Shown: positions 34,238 to 43,429, numbered from the stretch's first letter. The stretch: 64,000 bases of DNA from Pseudonocardia petroleophila (GCF_014235185.1 NZ_CP060131.1:3975501-4039500), one strand, 5' to 3'. Notes: generated from the sequence alone by a model not told the origin. A program made the numbers and translations.

Positions 34238-35350
34238 ATGAAGACCAAGGCAGCAGTTCTGCACGAAGCGGGGAAGCCCTTCGAGATCGAGGAGCTGGAG
34301 GTCGTCGCACCGGACGACTACGAGGTCCTCGTCCGCTACGACTACTCCGGTCTGTGCCACTCAGACCTGCACATGGTCAAGGGTCACCTCCCGTTCCGGG
34401 CGCCGATGGTGTTCGGTCACGAGGGGGCCGGCGAGGTGCTCGAGGTGGGTGCGAAGGTGCGCGGGGTCAAGCAGGGCGACCACTTCGTGGCGTCCTTCTT
34501 CCCCGTCTGCGGGCGGTGCCGCTGGTGCGCCACCGGAAACTCCCGGCTGTGCGACCTGGGTGCCCACGGCCTCGACGGGTTCCTCCCGGGCGGCCGCTTC
34601 CCGTTCACCGGGAGCAGCGGCGACTACGGCTCGATGATGACGGTCGGCACCTTCAGCCAGTACGCGACCGTTCCGGTCGACTCCGTCATCAAGATCGACG
34701 ATGACCTGCCGCTGGACAAGGCGGCGCTGGTGGGCTGCGGTGTTCCGACGGGATGGGGTTCGGCGGTGAACTCCGCCAACGTACGGCCCGGTGACACGGT
34801 GATCGTCTACGGCATCGGCGGGATCGGCACCAACGCCGTCCAGGGCGCTGCGTACGCCGGCGCTCAGCACCTGATCGCCGTCGATCCGGTGGCGTTCAAG
34901 CGGGAGAACGCCGAGCGCTTCGGTGCCACGCATTCCGTCGCCACCGCGGAGGAGGCCCAGCAGCTCGTCACGACGCTGACGCAGGGCGTCGGCGCGGACA
35001 GCACGATCATCACCATCGACCAGCTGACCTCTGAGGCCGTCCGGAACGCAGCCGAGGCCACCTCGAAGGGTGGCACGATCGTGATCACGTCCATGGGGCA
35101 GTACGAGGACAACACGATCGAGCTCTCCGGGGTGCAGCTGGCCCTGTGGAGCAAGCGGATCCAGGGGTCGCTCTACGGCGGGTGCAACCCCGTGTACGAC
35201 ATCCCCAAGCTGCTCGACCTCTACCGCAGCGGTCACGTGATGCTCGACGAGCTGATCACGCAGACCTACTCGCTGGAGCAGGTCAACCAGGGGTACGAGG
35301 ACCTGGACAGCCACAAGAACATCCGCGGGATCATCGTCCACGAGCACTGA
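34238..35350 (+). CDS. NDMA-dependent (mycofactocin-type) zinc alcohol dehydrogenase
   Basis: A protein of 370 residues. It opens with [20 protein letters not shown] and ends with [11 protein letters not shown] and KNIRGIIVH, like actinobacterial nicotinoprotein alcohol dehydrogenases that are assayed with NDMA. Catalytic-zinc residues lie in GLCHSDLH and GHEGAG, and structural-zinc cysteines in CGRCRWC. Such enzymes hold NAD tightly and pass electrons to the mycofactocin cofactor system (family knowledge). It probably oxidises the alcohol made by P450-C. The ATG at 34238 was chosen over the longer frame, which overlaps the aldehyde dehydrogenase end. No mycofactocin biosynthesis genes are in this window. 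Confidence 0.85.
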   Translation: MKTKAAVLHEAGKPFEIEELEVVAPDDYEVLVRYDYSGLCHSDLHMVKGHLPFRAPMVFGHEGAGEVLEVGAKVRGVKQGDHFVASFFPVCGRCRWCATGNSRLCDLGAHGLDGFLPGGRFPFTGSSGDYGSMMTVGTFSQYATVPVDSVIKIDDDLPLDKAALVGCGVPTGWGSAVNSANVRPGDTVIVYGIGGIGTNAVQGAAYAGAQHLIAVDPVAFKRENAERFGATHSVATAEEAQQLVTTLTQGVGADSTIITIDQLTSEAVRNAAEATSKGGTIVITSMGQYEDNTIELSGVQLALWSKRIQGSLYGGCNPVYDIPKLLDLYRSGHVMLDELITQTYSLEQVNQGYEDLDSHKNIRGIIVHEH

Positions 35351-35385
35351 CCGGCCCGACTCGTTCGCGCCGGAGGAGGCACCCC

Positions 35386-35724
35386 ATGACCTACGTCATC
35401 ACCAGCTCCTGCATCGATGTGCTCGACAAGGGCTGCATGGATGTCTGTCCTGTCGACTGCATCTACGAGGGAGAGCGGAAGCTCTACATCCACCCGGACG
35501 AATGCATCGACTGCGGCGCTTGCGAGTCGGCATGTCCGCAGACGGCGATCGCCTACGAGGACTCGGTCGAGCCGGGCGAGGTGCACCACGTCGAGGACAA
35601 CAAGGCCTTCTTCTGGAGCGTCCTGCCCGGACGGGATGAACCGCTCGGCATCATCGGGGGGTCGCCGGACATCGGACCGGTCGGCGTGGACACGCCGTTG
35701 GTCACGGCGATCCCGCGGCGGTGA
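35386..35724 (+). CDS. 7Fe (3Fe-4S/4Fe-4S) ferredoxin
   Basis: A protein of 112 residues. The N-terminal cluster residues [17 protein letters not shown] and the second motif [12 protein letters not shown] fit a seven-iron ferredoxin of the actinobacterial FdxA type. The remainder, including [15 protein letters not shown], is the usual C-terminal extension. It would carry electrons from a reductase to a P450. The ATG at 35386 has a strong GGAGGAGG 9 bp upstream. Its stop overlaps the next gene by 4 bp, so it is made together with the FprA-like reductase. Confidence 0.9.
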   Translation: MTYVITSSCIDVLDKGCMDVCPVDCIYEGERKLYIHPDECIDCGACESACPQTAIAYEDSVEPGEVHHVEDNKAFFWSVLPGRDEPLGIIGGSPDIGPVGVDTPLVTAIPRR

Positions 35725-37082
35725 GGCCCCACGAGAACGAGGAGCAGCAGGAGATGCTCCCAGCGAGGATCGCGGTGGTCGGTGCGGGGCCGGCGGGCCT
35801 CTTCGCGGCCGCCGACCTGGTGCGCAGGTCCGATGTCGTCGTCGACGTGATCGACCGCGTTCCGGCGCCCTTCGGACTCGTGCGCTACGGGGTGGCACCC
35901 GACCACCCGAAGATCAAGAGTGTGGTGCGGAGTCTGCAGCGGGCCCTGGAGCACGACCGGGTGCGTTTCGTGGGCAACGTCGAGTACGGACGGGACGTCG
36001 ACCGCGCCTTCCTCGACCTGCACTACGACGCGACGATCTTCGCGACCGGTGCGCTGAACAGCAGGCCGCTAGGGGTCGCGGGAGAGGACTTGCCAGGCAG
36101 CTGCTCGGCGTCGGACTTCGTGTCCTGGTACAACGGCCATCCTGATGCGGTGCGCATGTTCGTGCTCGACTCGCAGGCTGCGGCCGTGGTCGGGGCGGGC
36201 AACGTTGCGCTCGACATCGCCCGGCTCCTGACCCGGCAGGTAGGCGCGTTGGCGCTGACCGACGTGCCGTCCGCGGTGCTGGAGGCCTTCGCCGCCAGCA
36301 CCGTCCGTGACGTCCACATCCTCTGCCGGCGCGGAGCGGCCCAGACGAAGTTCACCACGAAGGAACTCCTCGACCTCCGCGAGCTCCGCGGTGTCGGCGT
36401 GCTCGTCGATCCCGAGGAGCTGCGTGATGTGCCGGCCGGCACCGGCGGCCCCGTCATGCCGAATGCCGAGGTCTTCCGGACCTGGGCGGCGGATCGCGTC
36501 GCGCAGCAGGCCGCGCCGCACCGCATCCACTTCCACTTCTGGTCCCGTCCGGCCGCGATCGAGGGCGTCGAGCGCGTCGAGGCGCTGCGCGTCGAGCGGA
36601 CCAAGCTCGACGAGGAGGGCGCGGCGCAAGGTACGGGGGAGTTCCGCGCGCTCGACGTCGGGCTGGTCCTGAGTTCGGTCGGCTACCGGAGCAACCCATT
36701 GCCGGGACTGCCGTACGACCCTGTGCGCGGCATCCTGCCGAACGTGTCAGGCCGGGTCGTGGACGACAGGGGAACCCACTTGTCCGGGCAGTACGTCACC
36801 GGATGGCTGAAGCGCGGCCCGCAGGGCGTCATCGGCACGAACAAGGCCGATGCCGCCGAGACCGTCACGGCAGTCCTGGAGGATCTGCTGCATCCTCATG
36901 CGCGGAGCGCCGGCGCCGTCGACGACGCGCTGACCGCGCTCGGGGCAGAGGTCATCGACTACGTCGGTTGGCAGCGCATCGACGCACAGGAGGTGCTGCG
37001 CGGGCAGGCGTCCAGCCGGGACCGGGCGAAGATCAGCGACTGGGCCGAACTCCGTGCCATCGGCGCGGGGCGGTCAGTCTAG
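35721..37082 (+). CDS. FprA-like ferredoxin/adrenodoxin-type NADP reductase
   Basis: A protein of 453 residues. The FAD loop [12 protein letters not shown] near residue 19, the family segment [19 protein letters not shown] near 48, the NADP loop [15 protein letters not shown] near 154 and the C-terminal [15 protein letters not shown] identify the FprA/adrenodoxin reductase family. It moves electrons from NADPH to the ferredoxin encoded immediately upstream (4-bp overlap), and so to a P450. The GTG start at 35721 is fixed by that overlap. The C-terminal half keeps the helical extension common in mycobacterial relatives. Confidence 0.9.
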   Translation: MRPHENEEQQEMLPARIAVVGAGPAGLFAAADLVRRSDVVVDVIDRVPAPFGLVRYGVAPDHPKIKSVVRSLQRALEHDRVRFVGNVEYGRDVDRAFLDLHYDATIFATGALNSRPLGVAGEDLPGSCSASDFVSWYNGHPDAVRMFVLDSQAAAVVGAGNVALDIARLLTRQVGALALTDVPSAVLEAFAASTVRDVHILCRRGAAQTKFTTKELLDLRELRGVGVLVDPEELRDVPAGTGGPVMPNAEVFRTWAADRVAQQAAPHRIHFHFWSRPAAIEGVERVEALRVERTKLDEEGAAQGTGEFRALDVGLVLSSVGYRSNPLPGLPYDPVRGILPNVSGRVVDDRGTHLSGQYVTGWLKRGPQGVIGTNKADAAETVTAVLEDLLHPHARSAGAVDDALTALGAEVIDYVGWQRIDAQEVLRGQASSRDRAKISDWAELRAIGAGRSV

Positions 37083-37132
37083 GGCCGCACCGCCCCTCGA
37101 CAACCGTGACGAACACCCTGGAGGTGACTCGC

Positions 37133-38092
37133 TTGACGAACCACTCCGCCGATCCCGAGCAGACGCTGGTCGTCACCGACCGCCGGGCTGCCGCCGACGG
37201 CGTCGTATCTCTGACCCTGCGGAGGCCGGACGGGGGCACGCTTCCCGCGTGGGCTCCTGGTGCGCACATCGACCTGATCCTGGCACCGGAGTTGGAGCGG
37301 CAGTACTCGCTCTGCGGTGATCCTGACCGGACCGACCACTGGCGGATCGGTGTCCTGCGCGAGCCAGACGGGCGGGGCGGTTCCGCCTTCGTCCACGAGG
37401 AGGTGAACGTCGGGAAGAGCGTGGTCGTCCGCGGGCCGCGCAATCACTTCGGACTCGACGAGGCACCGTCCTACCTCTTCATCGCTGGCGGTATCGGTAT
37501 CACGCCGATCCTCCCCATGATCGCGGAGGCTCACCGGCGAGGTGCTGCCTGGAAGCTGTGGTTCGGTGGTCGGCGAGGCGGATCCATGGCGTTCCAGGAC
37601 GAACTCGCCGCCCATGGCGACCGGGTCCGGTTCTGGCCACAGGAGGAGAAGGGGCTGCTGCCGCTCGACGACATCCTCGCGAGCCGCGACGCCGACGCTC
37701 TCGTCTACTGCTGCGGCCCGGAGGCCCTGCTCGCGGCGGTGGAGAGCCGGTCGACCGAATGGCCCGCCGGGACGCTCCACCTCGAGCGGTTCTCCCCGAA
37801 GGAGTTCGCTGAGCCGGTGAGCCAGAAGGCCTTCCAGGTGACGTGCCGACAGTCGGGGATCTCGGTGGAGGTGGATCCGGATCGGTCGATCCTCGAAACC
37901 CTGGAGGAGGCTGACGTGTTCGTGGACTCCTCGTGTCGCGAGGGCATCTGCGGCACGTGCGAGACGGAGGTGATCAGCGGGGCCATCGAGCACCGCGACT
38001 CCGTCCTGACGCTTGAGGAACAGGCGGCGGGCGACCGCATGATGATCTGCGTCTCGCGCGCGAGAGGGGACGGGCTGGTGCTCGACGTATGA
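37133..38092 (+). CDS. PDR/VanB-type oxidoreductase with fused [2Fe-2S] domain
   Basis: A protein of 319 residues. The flavin/NAD part (RQYSLCGDP near residue 50, then FIAGGIGITPILPM) is followed by a plant-type [2Fe-2S] ferredoxin domain with Cys268, Cys273, Cys276 and Cys306. Such proteins pass electrons from NADH to oxygenases and demethylases. It is a second reductase besides the FprA/ferredoxin pair, possibly for a different P450. The TTG at 37133 is chosen because GGAGG lies 8 bp upstream and the residues that follow (TNHS) read like a native N-terminus; in-frame GTGs at 37106 and 37124 are alternatives. It is the last gene of the cassette. Confidence 0.82.
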   Translation: MTNHSADPEQTLVVTDRRAAADGVVSLTLRRPDGGTLPAWAPGAHIDLILAPELERQYSLCGDPDRTDHWRIGVLREPDGRGGSAFVHEEVNVGKSVVVRGPRNHFGLDEAPSYLFIAGGIGITPILPMIAEAHRRGAAWKLWFGGRRGGSMAFQDELAAHGDRVRFWPQEEKGLLPLDDILASRDADALVYCCGPEALLAAVESRSTEWPAGTLHLERFSPKEFAEPVSQKAFQVTCRQSGISVEVDPDRSILETLEEADVFVDSSCREGICGTCETEVISGAIEHRDSVLTLEEQAAGDRMMICVSRARGDGLVLDV

Positions 38093-38259
38093 GTACGGCT
38101 GTGTGATGTCGGAGGGATCGGCGCGATGACGACGACGGATTGGTGCCAGTGGGCCGTTCCCGCGCTGGGCCGCCGGCCGGATGTCGCGCGTAGTGTGTTC
38201 AAGACGTCGGGACCTGCGAGGCATCGGGTCCGATGAGTGGTGCGATCCTCCGGCCGTCC

Positions 38260-38628
38260 TCACGACCGGAGTCCGAGGGTGCTCGAGATGTGATCCGGCC
38301 GGTGCAGGAGCGCCCTGGTCAGCTCGGCATATCCTTCAGCGACCTCGCACGGCCCCCAGGCACCATCAATCGGTACCAGTCGGAAACTGCATAAACGGCG
38401 CCGAGTGCGAAGCGCACGGTGATACCAGTAGGAGCCCCTGCCTCGACGCCGCTCATGGCGTTCGCTTGGTCGAGCAGGCGACCGGCGAAGCGTTCGAGGC
38501 CCTTGCGGCGGCTGGCCACCAGCTCGCGATTCGTCCCCGGTCAGGAACGGCCAACCCCTGAAGAGGACCACGGCCTGGTCAAGGCCGTCGAGGAACCACG
38601 CGACCTGGAGGCGTACAGGCTCGCACAA
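38260..38628 (-). pseudogene. Remnant of a TetR-type regulator C-terminal region, frameshifted twice
   Basis: Two frames on the minus strand together spell a helical protein: FLDGLDQAVVLFRGWPFLTG in the first frame, SRRKGLERFAGRLLDQANAM onward in the second, then EVAEGYAELTRALLHR back in the first. This is the style of a TetR ligand-binding domain. The N-terminal DNA-binding domain is missing. Two frameshifts (near 38520 and 38340) indicate decay. The family call is tentative. It lies just downstream of the P450 cassette on the opposite strand. Confidence 0.4.
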
Positions 38629-38645
38629 CTCGCGGCTTCTGCGCC

Positions 38646-38985
38646 GGGTTGGAGAACTGCTGCTACGGCAAGGATTTCTCCCTGCTCGGGCCCACGGCGC
38701 GCGGCGGGTTCAATTTCACCCCCGACATCCGCTACGACCGCATGTACGAGACGGTCGGCGCCCACGTCGAGCACGTGACGGAGCCCGACCAGATCCGCGG
38801 CGCAGTGGAGCGGGCCTGGAGTCCGGGCGCACGGCCGTCATCGACGTGCAGGCCAGCCGCGACGTCGCGCACCCGCTCTACGACAGCGCGTACGCCATGG
38901 AGATGTTCTGGCACCTGCCGCGCGAGGAGATGCAGGAGCTGGCCCGGGCCAGCACGTCGACCACCACTACCCGAAGTTCCACTGA
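38646..38985 (+). pseudogene. C-terminal fragment of a thiamine-diphosphate enzyme (acetolactate synthase-like)
   Basis: The reading GGFNFTPDIRYDRMYETVG followed by VTEPDQIRGAVERAW matches the C-terminal end of thiamine-diphosphate-dependent decarboxylases and synthases. The frame is lost near 38819, where one missing base would restore the run into GRTAVIDVQASRDVAHP, and again near 38947, where another would restore HVDHHYPKFH and a stop at 38983-38985. The N-terminal three quarters are absent. It is a decayed remnant next to the attachment site, possibly once part of the element cargo. Confidence 0.6.
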
Positions 38986-39422
38986 CGCCCGGCGAACGAG
39001 TGGCGCACCGCCGCGATCCCGCGTTCCGCGGAACGCATCCTGTCTCGGTCGGCTGCACGCACTCGAGTCGGCCGGCACCCGACAGCGAGTTCGGCCGCGT
39101 CGCAACGTCACCGCTCCGAACACGCCGGAGCGGCCCAACGTCCAGAACCGGCACCATCGGGCTTTACCTGGGCGGGCGACCTCGGCGGATGAACGGTCCC
39201 GTCGGGTCGACCACGACGTCGAGGCGTCAGGCTCGCTGCGTCGTTCACGAGGCTGAGAACCGGTGAGCTTGTGTCGGCAGGGTGGCTTCTGCGTGGCCGT
39301 CTCGTGGTCGGGCGCGTTCTGACACGGTTCTGACAACAACGTGGACAGATCGGGACGTTCTCGGACGACGTCGGCAGCCGACAACGACATGGTCAGAGGC
39401 CGGTAGCTGGGTGGTCTCGGGA
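38986..39422. other. Non-coding stretch before the attachment site
   Basis: About 440 bp without a credible gene on either strand. Short open frames here have no ribosome site and low-complexity products. It probably represents the degraded right end of the integrated element. Confidence 0.4.
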
Positions 39423-39466
39423 GTTCACACCGAAGAGGTCACTGGTTCGATCCCAGTATCGCCCAC
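39423..39466 (+). other. 3' half of tRNA-Val(CAC): probable attR of the integrative element
   Basis: The sequence runs from the anticodon loop (TTCACAC, anticodon CAC) through the 3' anticodon stem CGAAG, the variable loop, the T-arm with GGTTCGATCCC and the acceptor 3' strand TCGCCCAC. It matches the 3' half of a standard actinomycete tRNA-Val. The 5' half is missing: upstream bases do not pair with the anticodon stem or acceptor. This is the classic leftover of site-specific integration into a tRNA gene. Because the downstream hairpin is on the right, the element lies to the left, and the intact tRNA copy should be at its far end. Confidence 0.75.
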
Positions 39467-39474
39467 GCAGGTCA

Positions 39475-39507
39475 GAAGCCCGGTTCGAGATCTTCGAACC
39501 GGGCTTC
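39475..39507 (+). terminator. Strong hairpin terminator downstream of the tRNA-Val fragment
   Basis: A perfect 14-bp stem, GAAGCCCGGTTCGA paired with TCGAACCGGGCTTC, closes a 5-nt loop and begins 8 bp after the tRNA acceptor end. It is what one expects of the original tRNA transcription terminator, supporting the view that DNA to the right is chromosomal. Confidence 0.75.
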
Positions 39508-39549
39508 TGCTGTTGTACAGCTCCGGAGTACAGCTTCCCGCTGGCGTCG

Positions 39550-40116
39550 GTGAGTCCTTGGTGTCGGTGGCGTTCGTCAGCGCAAGTCGGGATCGCCGCA
39601 AACGCGTTGAATCACCGCACCGGCACGCAGAGATCAGGACGGTCTTGGGACGGTGTAACCGGAGCGAGCCGGGCGGCGTCTGTACTCACGACGACCCACC
39701 CACCGCTCACTCCCCGGAGGAATCCGATCTCTGAGTGTTACGCCCCCGACACGACCGACACCAACGACGCGCAGACGCCCGAGTTCGATGTGAGCCGGCA
39801 GGCCGACCTCGACGGCGACGGCTACTACGAGACCAACCTGCTGGACTCCAACGAGGACGGCGAGCTCGACACCGTCCTCGTCGACATCCAGGGCGACCGC
39901 TACGTCGACATCGCTGCCTTCGACAACACCCCCGGCGACGGGACCTTCGTCGCCGACGTCATCGCCCTCGGCTTCGACGGCGACGGCCTGGCCGACGTCG
40001 TCCTCGACGACACGGACCTCGACGGGATCTTCGAGACCGTCATCGACGGCGGCGACGAGGTGCTGGCCAACGCGAACCCGTACGAGATCGCAATCGTGGT
40101 AGCCCCGACGGCATGA
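39550..40116 (+). CDS. Asp-rich repeat protein, N-terminus uncertain or lost
   Basis: Only the C-terminal part (from about 39730, 130 residues) looks genuine: TPEFDVSRQADLDGDGYYE, then repeated DxDxD-type units such as DSNEDGELD and DTDLDGIFE, which resemble EF-hand-like or FG-GAP-like calcium loops. A GGAGGA at 39716-39721 is followed by no in-frame ATG, GTG or TTG; the first codon after it is ATC. The open frame begins at 39550, but its first 60 residues are not protein-like. The gene may use a rare start, or it may be truncated. No signal peptide is visible. It lies to the right of the attachment site, 32 bp before the IS256-type element. Confidence 0.45.
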   Translation: MSPWCRWRSSAQVGIAANALNHRTGTQRSGRSWDGVTGASRAASVLTTTHPPLTPRRNPISECYAPDTTDTNDAQTPEFDVSRQADLDGDGYYETNLLDSNEDGELDTVLVDIQGDRYVDIAAFDNTPGDGTFVADVIALGFDGDGLADVVLDDTDLDGIFETVIDGGDEVLANANPYEIAIVVAPTA

Positions 40117-40148
40117 TTCGATGCTAGATCGCCCTCAACGAGGTCAGC

Positions 40149-41517
40149 GGGACTGTCCGACGAACGGTGTAACTGGTCCGACACGCCGAGCGCAGCTCGG
40201 GGGAGGGATCAGCAATGACCGAGACGATCGAGCCTGTGCCGGATCGGATTGATCAGCAGCAGCTCGCCCAGCAGTTGGTGGAAGCAGCCCGGGCCGAGGG
40301 GGTGGAGCTTGTCGGCCCGGGCGGTCTGCTTACCGGGTTGACGAAGACGGTGCTCGAGACCGCACTGGAGGCGGAGATGACCGAGCACCTGGGCTATGAC
40401 CGCCACGACCGGGCCGGGCAGGAGAACCCCAACTCCCGCAACGGGACTCGCGTCAAGACGGTGCTGACCGAGATCGGGCCGGTGCAGATCGAGGTGCCCC
40501 GTGACCGGGACGCCAGCTTCGACCCGGTCATCGTGCGCAAGCGCCAACGGCGTCTGGACGGCATCGACGAGATCGTGTTGTCGCTGACCGCCCGCGGCCT
40601 GACCACCGGGGAGGTGGCGGCGCATTTCGACGAGGTCTACGGCGCGAAGGTCTCCAAGGACACGATCTCGCGGATCACCGACAAGGTCCTCGACGAGTTG
40701 GGCGAATGGGCCCAGCGTCCGCTCGACGCGGTCTACCCGGTGCTGTTCATCGACGCCATCCACATCAAGGTCCGCGACGGCCAGGTCACCAACCGGCCCT
40801 TCTACGTCGTCATCGGCGTCACCGTGGACGGGCACCGCGACATCCTCGGGATCTGGGCCGGCGACGGCGGCGAGGGCGCGAAGTACTGGCTCCACGTCCT
40901 GACCGAGATCAAGAACCGCGGCGTGGTCGACGCCTGCATCGTGGTCTGCGACGGCCTGAAAGGCCTCCCGGAGTCGATCACCACCGTGTGGCCCCACGCG
41001 CTGGTCCAGGCCTGTGTGCTGCACCTGATCCGCAACACCTTCCGCTACGCCTCCCGCCGCTACTGGGAACAGATGGCGCGGGATCTGCGCCCGGTCTACA
41101 CCGCGCCCACCGAGGCGGCCGCCGAGGACCGGTTCGCCGAGTTCGCCGCGACCTGGGGCGGGCAGTACCCGGCGATCATCGCGTTGTGGCGCTCGGCCTG
41201 GTCGGAGTTCGTGCCGTTCCTCGACTACGACGTCGAGATCCGGAAGGTCATCTGCAGCACGAACGCGATCGAGTCGATCAACGCCCGCTACCGGCGCGCG
41301 GTCAAGGCCCGCGGCCACTTCCCGACCGAGCAGGCCGCGCTCAAGTGCCTCTACCTGGTCACCCGAGCGCTCGACCCGACCGGGAAGGGCCGGGCCCGGT
41401 GGGCGATGCGCTGGAAGCCGGCGCTGAACGCCTTCGCGATCACCTTCGCCGGACGTATCGTTCCCAGCAACGGAAGCTAGCCATCACGACCGGTTACACC
41501 GTTCATCTGACACTCCC
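40149..41517 (+). mobile_element. IS256-family insertion sequence
   Basis: A 1369-bp element bounded by 30-bp inverted repeats at 40149-40178 and 41488-41517 that match at 26 of 30 positions (core GAACGGTGTAAC). It carries one intact transposase gene. The 8-bp target duplication expected for this family is not present at the flanks (left AGGTCAGC, right GACTACCT), so a later rearrangement or recombination between copies probably altered one side. Confidence 0.88.
40215..41480 (+). CDS. IS256-family (mutator-type) transposase
   Basis: A protein of 421 residues, the usual length. LGYDRHDRAGQENPNSRNG near residue 60 and the conserved LYARGMS-like region (SLTARGLTTGEVAAHF) are hallmarks. The DDE catalytic residues fall in FIDAIHIKV, VVCDGLKGLPESI and STNAIESIN. 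The gene is intact and uses an ATG with GGAGGGATC upstream, so the element may still be active. It occupies nearly all of the element between the terminal repeats. Confidence 0.93.
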   Translation: MTETIEPVPDRIDQQQLAQQLVEAARAEGVELVGPGGLLTGLTKTVLETALEAEMTEHLGYDRHDRAGQENPNSRNGTRVKTVLTEIGPVQIEVPRDRDASFDPVIVRKRQRRLDGIDEIVLSLTARGLTTGEVAAHFDEVYGAKVSKDTISRITDKVLDELGEWAQRPLDAVYPVLFIDAIHIKVRDGQVTNRPFYVVIGVTVDGHRDILGIWAGDGGEGAKYWLHVLTEIKNRGVVDACIVVCDGLKGLPESITTVWPHALVQACVLHLIRNTFRYASRRYWEQMARDLRPVYTAPTEAAAEDRFAEFAATWGGQYPAIIALWRSAWSEFVPFLDYDVEIRKVICSTNAIESINARYRRAVKARGHFPTEQAALKCLYLVTRALDPTGKGRARWAMRWKPALNAFAITFAGRIVPSNGS

Positions 41518-41595
41518 GACTACCTTGCTAGCGCCCATCAGGATGAGCGGGTTCAAAAGCTGCGTGGACTCCGGGTGACAGCGCCGGAGGGCTCG

Positions 41596-41767
41596 ATGGC
41601 TCACGCGAAGATGTTCACGCCTTACATGATGATGCTGAAGATCGATGACGCCCCTATTGATCTGGCGCGGATGGACGAGACGCTCGCTGGCGCTAAGGGC
41701 TATTGCGAACTCCTGGGGGAGGCTGCCGGGAAAAAGCTCGTGCTGCGGTTCAATATTAAAGCGTTTC
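41596..41767 (+). pseudogene. 5' fragment of an unknown gene cut by the IS3-type element
   Basis: An ATG at 41596 opens the frame MAHAKMFTPYMMMLKIDD onward for about 57 codons until the IS3 left repeat at 41768. Met and Lys content and several A/T-ending codons differ from the neighbourhood, which suggests foreign DNA. I do not recognise the protein. The piece after the element (43037-43333) is not clearly its continuation. Confidence 0.35.
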
Positions 41768-41834
41768 GGAGCCTGACCCGCTTCCCTGGACACCTGTTCT
41801 GAGGCGATGATCGCCTCGGAGAGGAGCCTGTCCG

Positions 41835-42122
41835 ATGCCTGCACCCAAGCCGCCGGAGTTCCGCCGTCGCGCCGTGGAGCTCGCCCGCCAGGGCGAGCAA
41901 ACGGTCCCGGTGATCGCGAAGGATCTCGGGATCAGCGAGTCGTGCCTGCGCCGCTGGATGGCCGTCGACGACGTCGACACCGGCCGCGTCGAGGGCACGA
42001 CCAGCGACGAACGAGCCGAGTTGGTCGAGCTGCGCCGCCGCAACCGGGTCTTGGAGATGGAAGTGGAGATCCTCAAGCGGGCCAGCGCCTACTTCGCCCG
42101 GGAGAACATTCTCCCAAAATAG
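41835..42122 (+). CDS. IS3-family transposase orfA
   Basis: A protein of 95 residues with an N-terminal helix-turn-helix (TVPVIAKDLGISESCLRRWM, about residues 23-42) and a C-terminal leucine-zipper-like helix (VELRRRNRVLEMEVEILKRA) used for dimer formation. It binds the ends of the element. The stop TAG shares one base with the GTG start of orfB, rather than showing the usual slippery frameshift signal. Confidence 0.85.
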   Translation: MPAPKPPEFRRRAVELARQGEQTVPVIAKDLGISESCLRRWMAVDDVDTGRVEGTTSDERAELVELRRRNRVLEMEVEILKRASAYFARENILPK

Positions 42123-42996
42123 TGTTCCCGCTGGTCCGTGAACTGGCCGCCGACGGCTTCCCCGTCGCGGTGACCTGCAGGATCCTGGGCGTGTCCCGGT
42201 CAGGCTTCTACGACTGGTCCACCCGCCGCTCTCTGCGCGCGCGCAAACCGACGCCACCCTCCTGGCCACGATCACCGACATCCATGTGATGTCGCGGGCC
42301 AGCTACGGAGCACCACGAGTTCACGCTGAACTCCGCCTTGGCCTCGGTGTCCACTGTGGCCGCAAACGGGTGGCCCGGTTGATGCGCGCCGCCGGCATCA
42401 CCGGAATCTGTCACCGGCGCAAACGAGGACGGGGCCGCCCGCTCCCGGCCCCGCACGACGACCTGGTGCAACGCCGATTCGTCGCCGAAGCGCCGGATCA
42501 GTTGTGGGCCACCGACATCACCGAGCACCCCACCACGACCGGCGGGAAGGTGTACTGCTGCGCGGTCATCGACGCCTACTCCCGGATGATCGTGGGCTGG
42601 TCGATCGCTGATCACATGCGCACCGAGCTCGTCGTCGATGCCCTGCAGATGGCCATCTGGAGACGCCGACCCGGCCCCGGTTCGATCTTGCACTCGGACA
42701 GAGGCTCGCAATACACATCGTGGGTGTTCGGGCACCGACTTCGCGAGGCTGGCCTGCTCGGATCGATGGGCCGGGTCGCCTCCAGCGTGGACAACACCAT
42801 GATCGAATCGTTCTGGTCGGCGATGCAACGCGAGCTGCTCGACACCCGAAACTGGGCCTCCCCGACCCAGTTGTCGTCGGCGATCTTCGAGTGGATCGAG
42901 GCCTGGTACAACCCGCGCCGACGCCACACCAGCATCGACAATCTGTCCCCGGCCGCGTTCGAGGGCCTTCACAGACCTGCCGCTACCGCGGCATGA
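42122..42996 (+). pseudogene. IS3-family transposase orfB, inactivated by a frameshift
   Basis: The reading starts at the GTG at 42122 (VFPLVRELAADGFPVAVTC) and loses frame near 42235, within a GCGCGCGC run, where a one-base change moves it into the frame of RAQTDATLLATITDIH. The remaining part contains the rve integrase core: WATDITEHP, then HSDRGSQYTS and the glutamate in MIESFWSAMQ, so the DDE triad is intact. An internal ATG at 42286 gives a 236-residue product lacking the N-terminal region. The single-base change probably prevents transposition unless frame is restored. Confidence 0.75.
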
Positions 42997-43036
42997 TCAG
43001 CACACCGATCGTGTCCGGAGAACCGGGTCAGGCTCC

Positions 43037-43333
43037 TGGTACGAGACGCACCTGACCTATCCGGATGCGCACTGCTACGACCGTGCGGTGAACCCGTTCG
43101 CGACGTCCTGCTTCAGAACCTTGGCGACGGAGTTCCTGCAGCTGATCCCGGGCTACCTGGAGATCCTGCGCGCGCACGGGGTCGACTGCGTCGAGGTGCG
43201 GTCGGACGATCCAGGTCGTGTGGTCTACGAGGACGAGCACCAGGTCGTGGTCGTGCCGTCCTCTGGATCGGGTTTCGAGATCAGCGCGCGCTTCGGTGGG
43301 AGCGAGGCCGGCGCGGCGCCTTTGATCCTGTAG
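43037..43333 (+). pseudogene. Fragment of an unknown gene after the IS3-type element
   Basis: An open frame enters from the element without a start and reads YETHLTYPDAHCYDRAVN followed by PGYLEILRAHGVDCVEVRSDD and a stop at 43333. It looks like the C-terminal 95 or so residues of a real protein. A GTG at 43088 could give an 81-residue product, but no ribosome site supports it. The family is unknown. Confidence 0.35.
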
Positions 43334-43429
43334 AGGCAGATTCGACATCACCGGCCGATGTCCAGGTATCAGTTGTGCGTCTGAGATCTCGACCGTCCTT
43401 GCGTCTCACTGGTCGTGCACGGGCCAGAC

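Larger units (their letters stand above)
41768..43036 (+). mobile_element. IS3-family insertion sequence with frameshifted orfB
   Basis: A 1269-bp element. Inverted repeats of 26 bp lie at 41768-41793 and 43011-43036 and differ at three positions; the common core is TGACCCG. It contains orfA and a broken orfB. No 3-4 bp target duplication is visible. The left end interrupts the fragment at 41596, and the right end is followed by another gene fragment. Confidence 0.85.

Noticed and set aside
39367..39466. A complete tRNA-Val gene
   Set aside because: Upstream bases cannot form the D-arm, the 5' anticodon stem or the acceptor stem; only the 3' half is present.
40141..41525. 8-bp target duplications around the IS256-type element
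   Set aside because: Left AGGTCAGC and right GACTACCT do not match.
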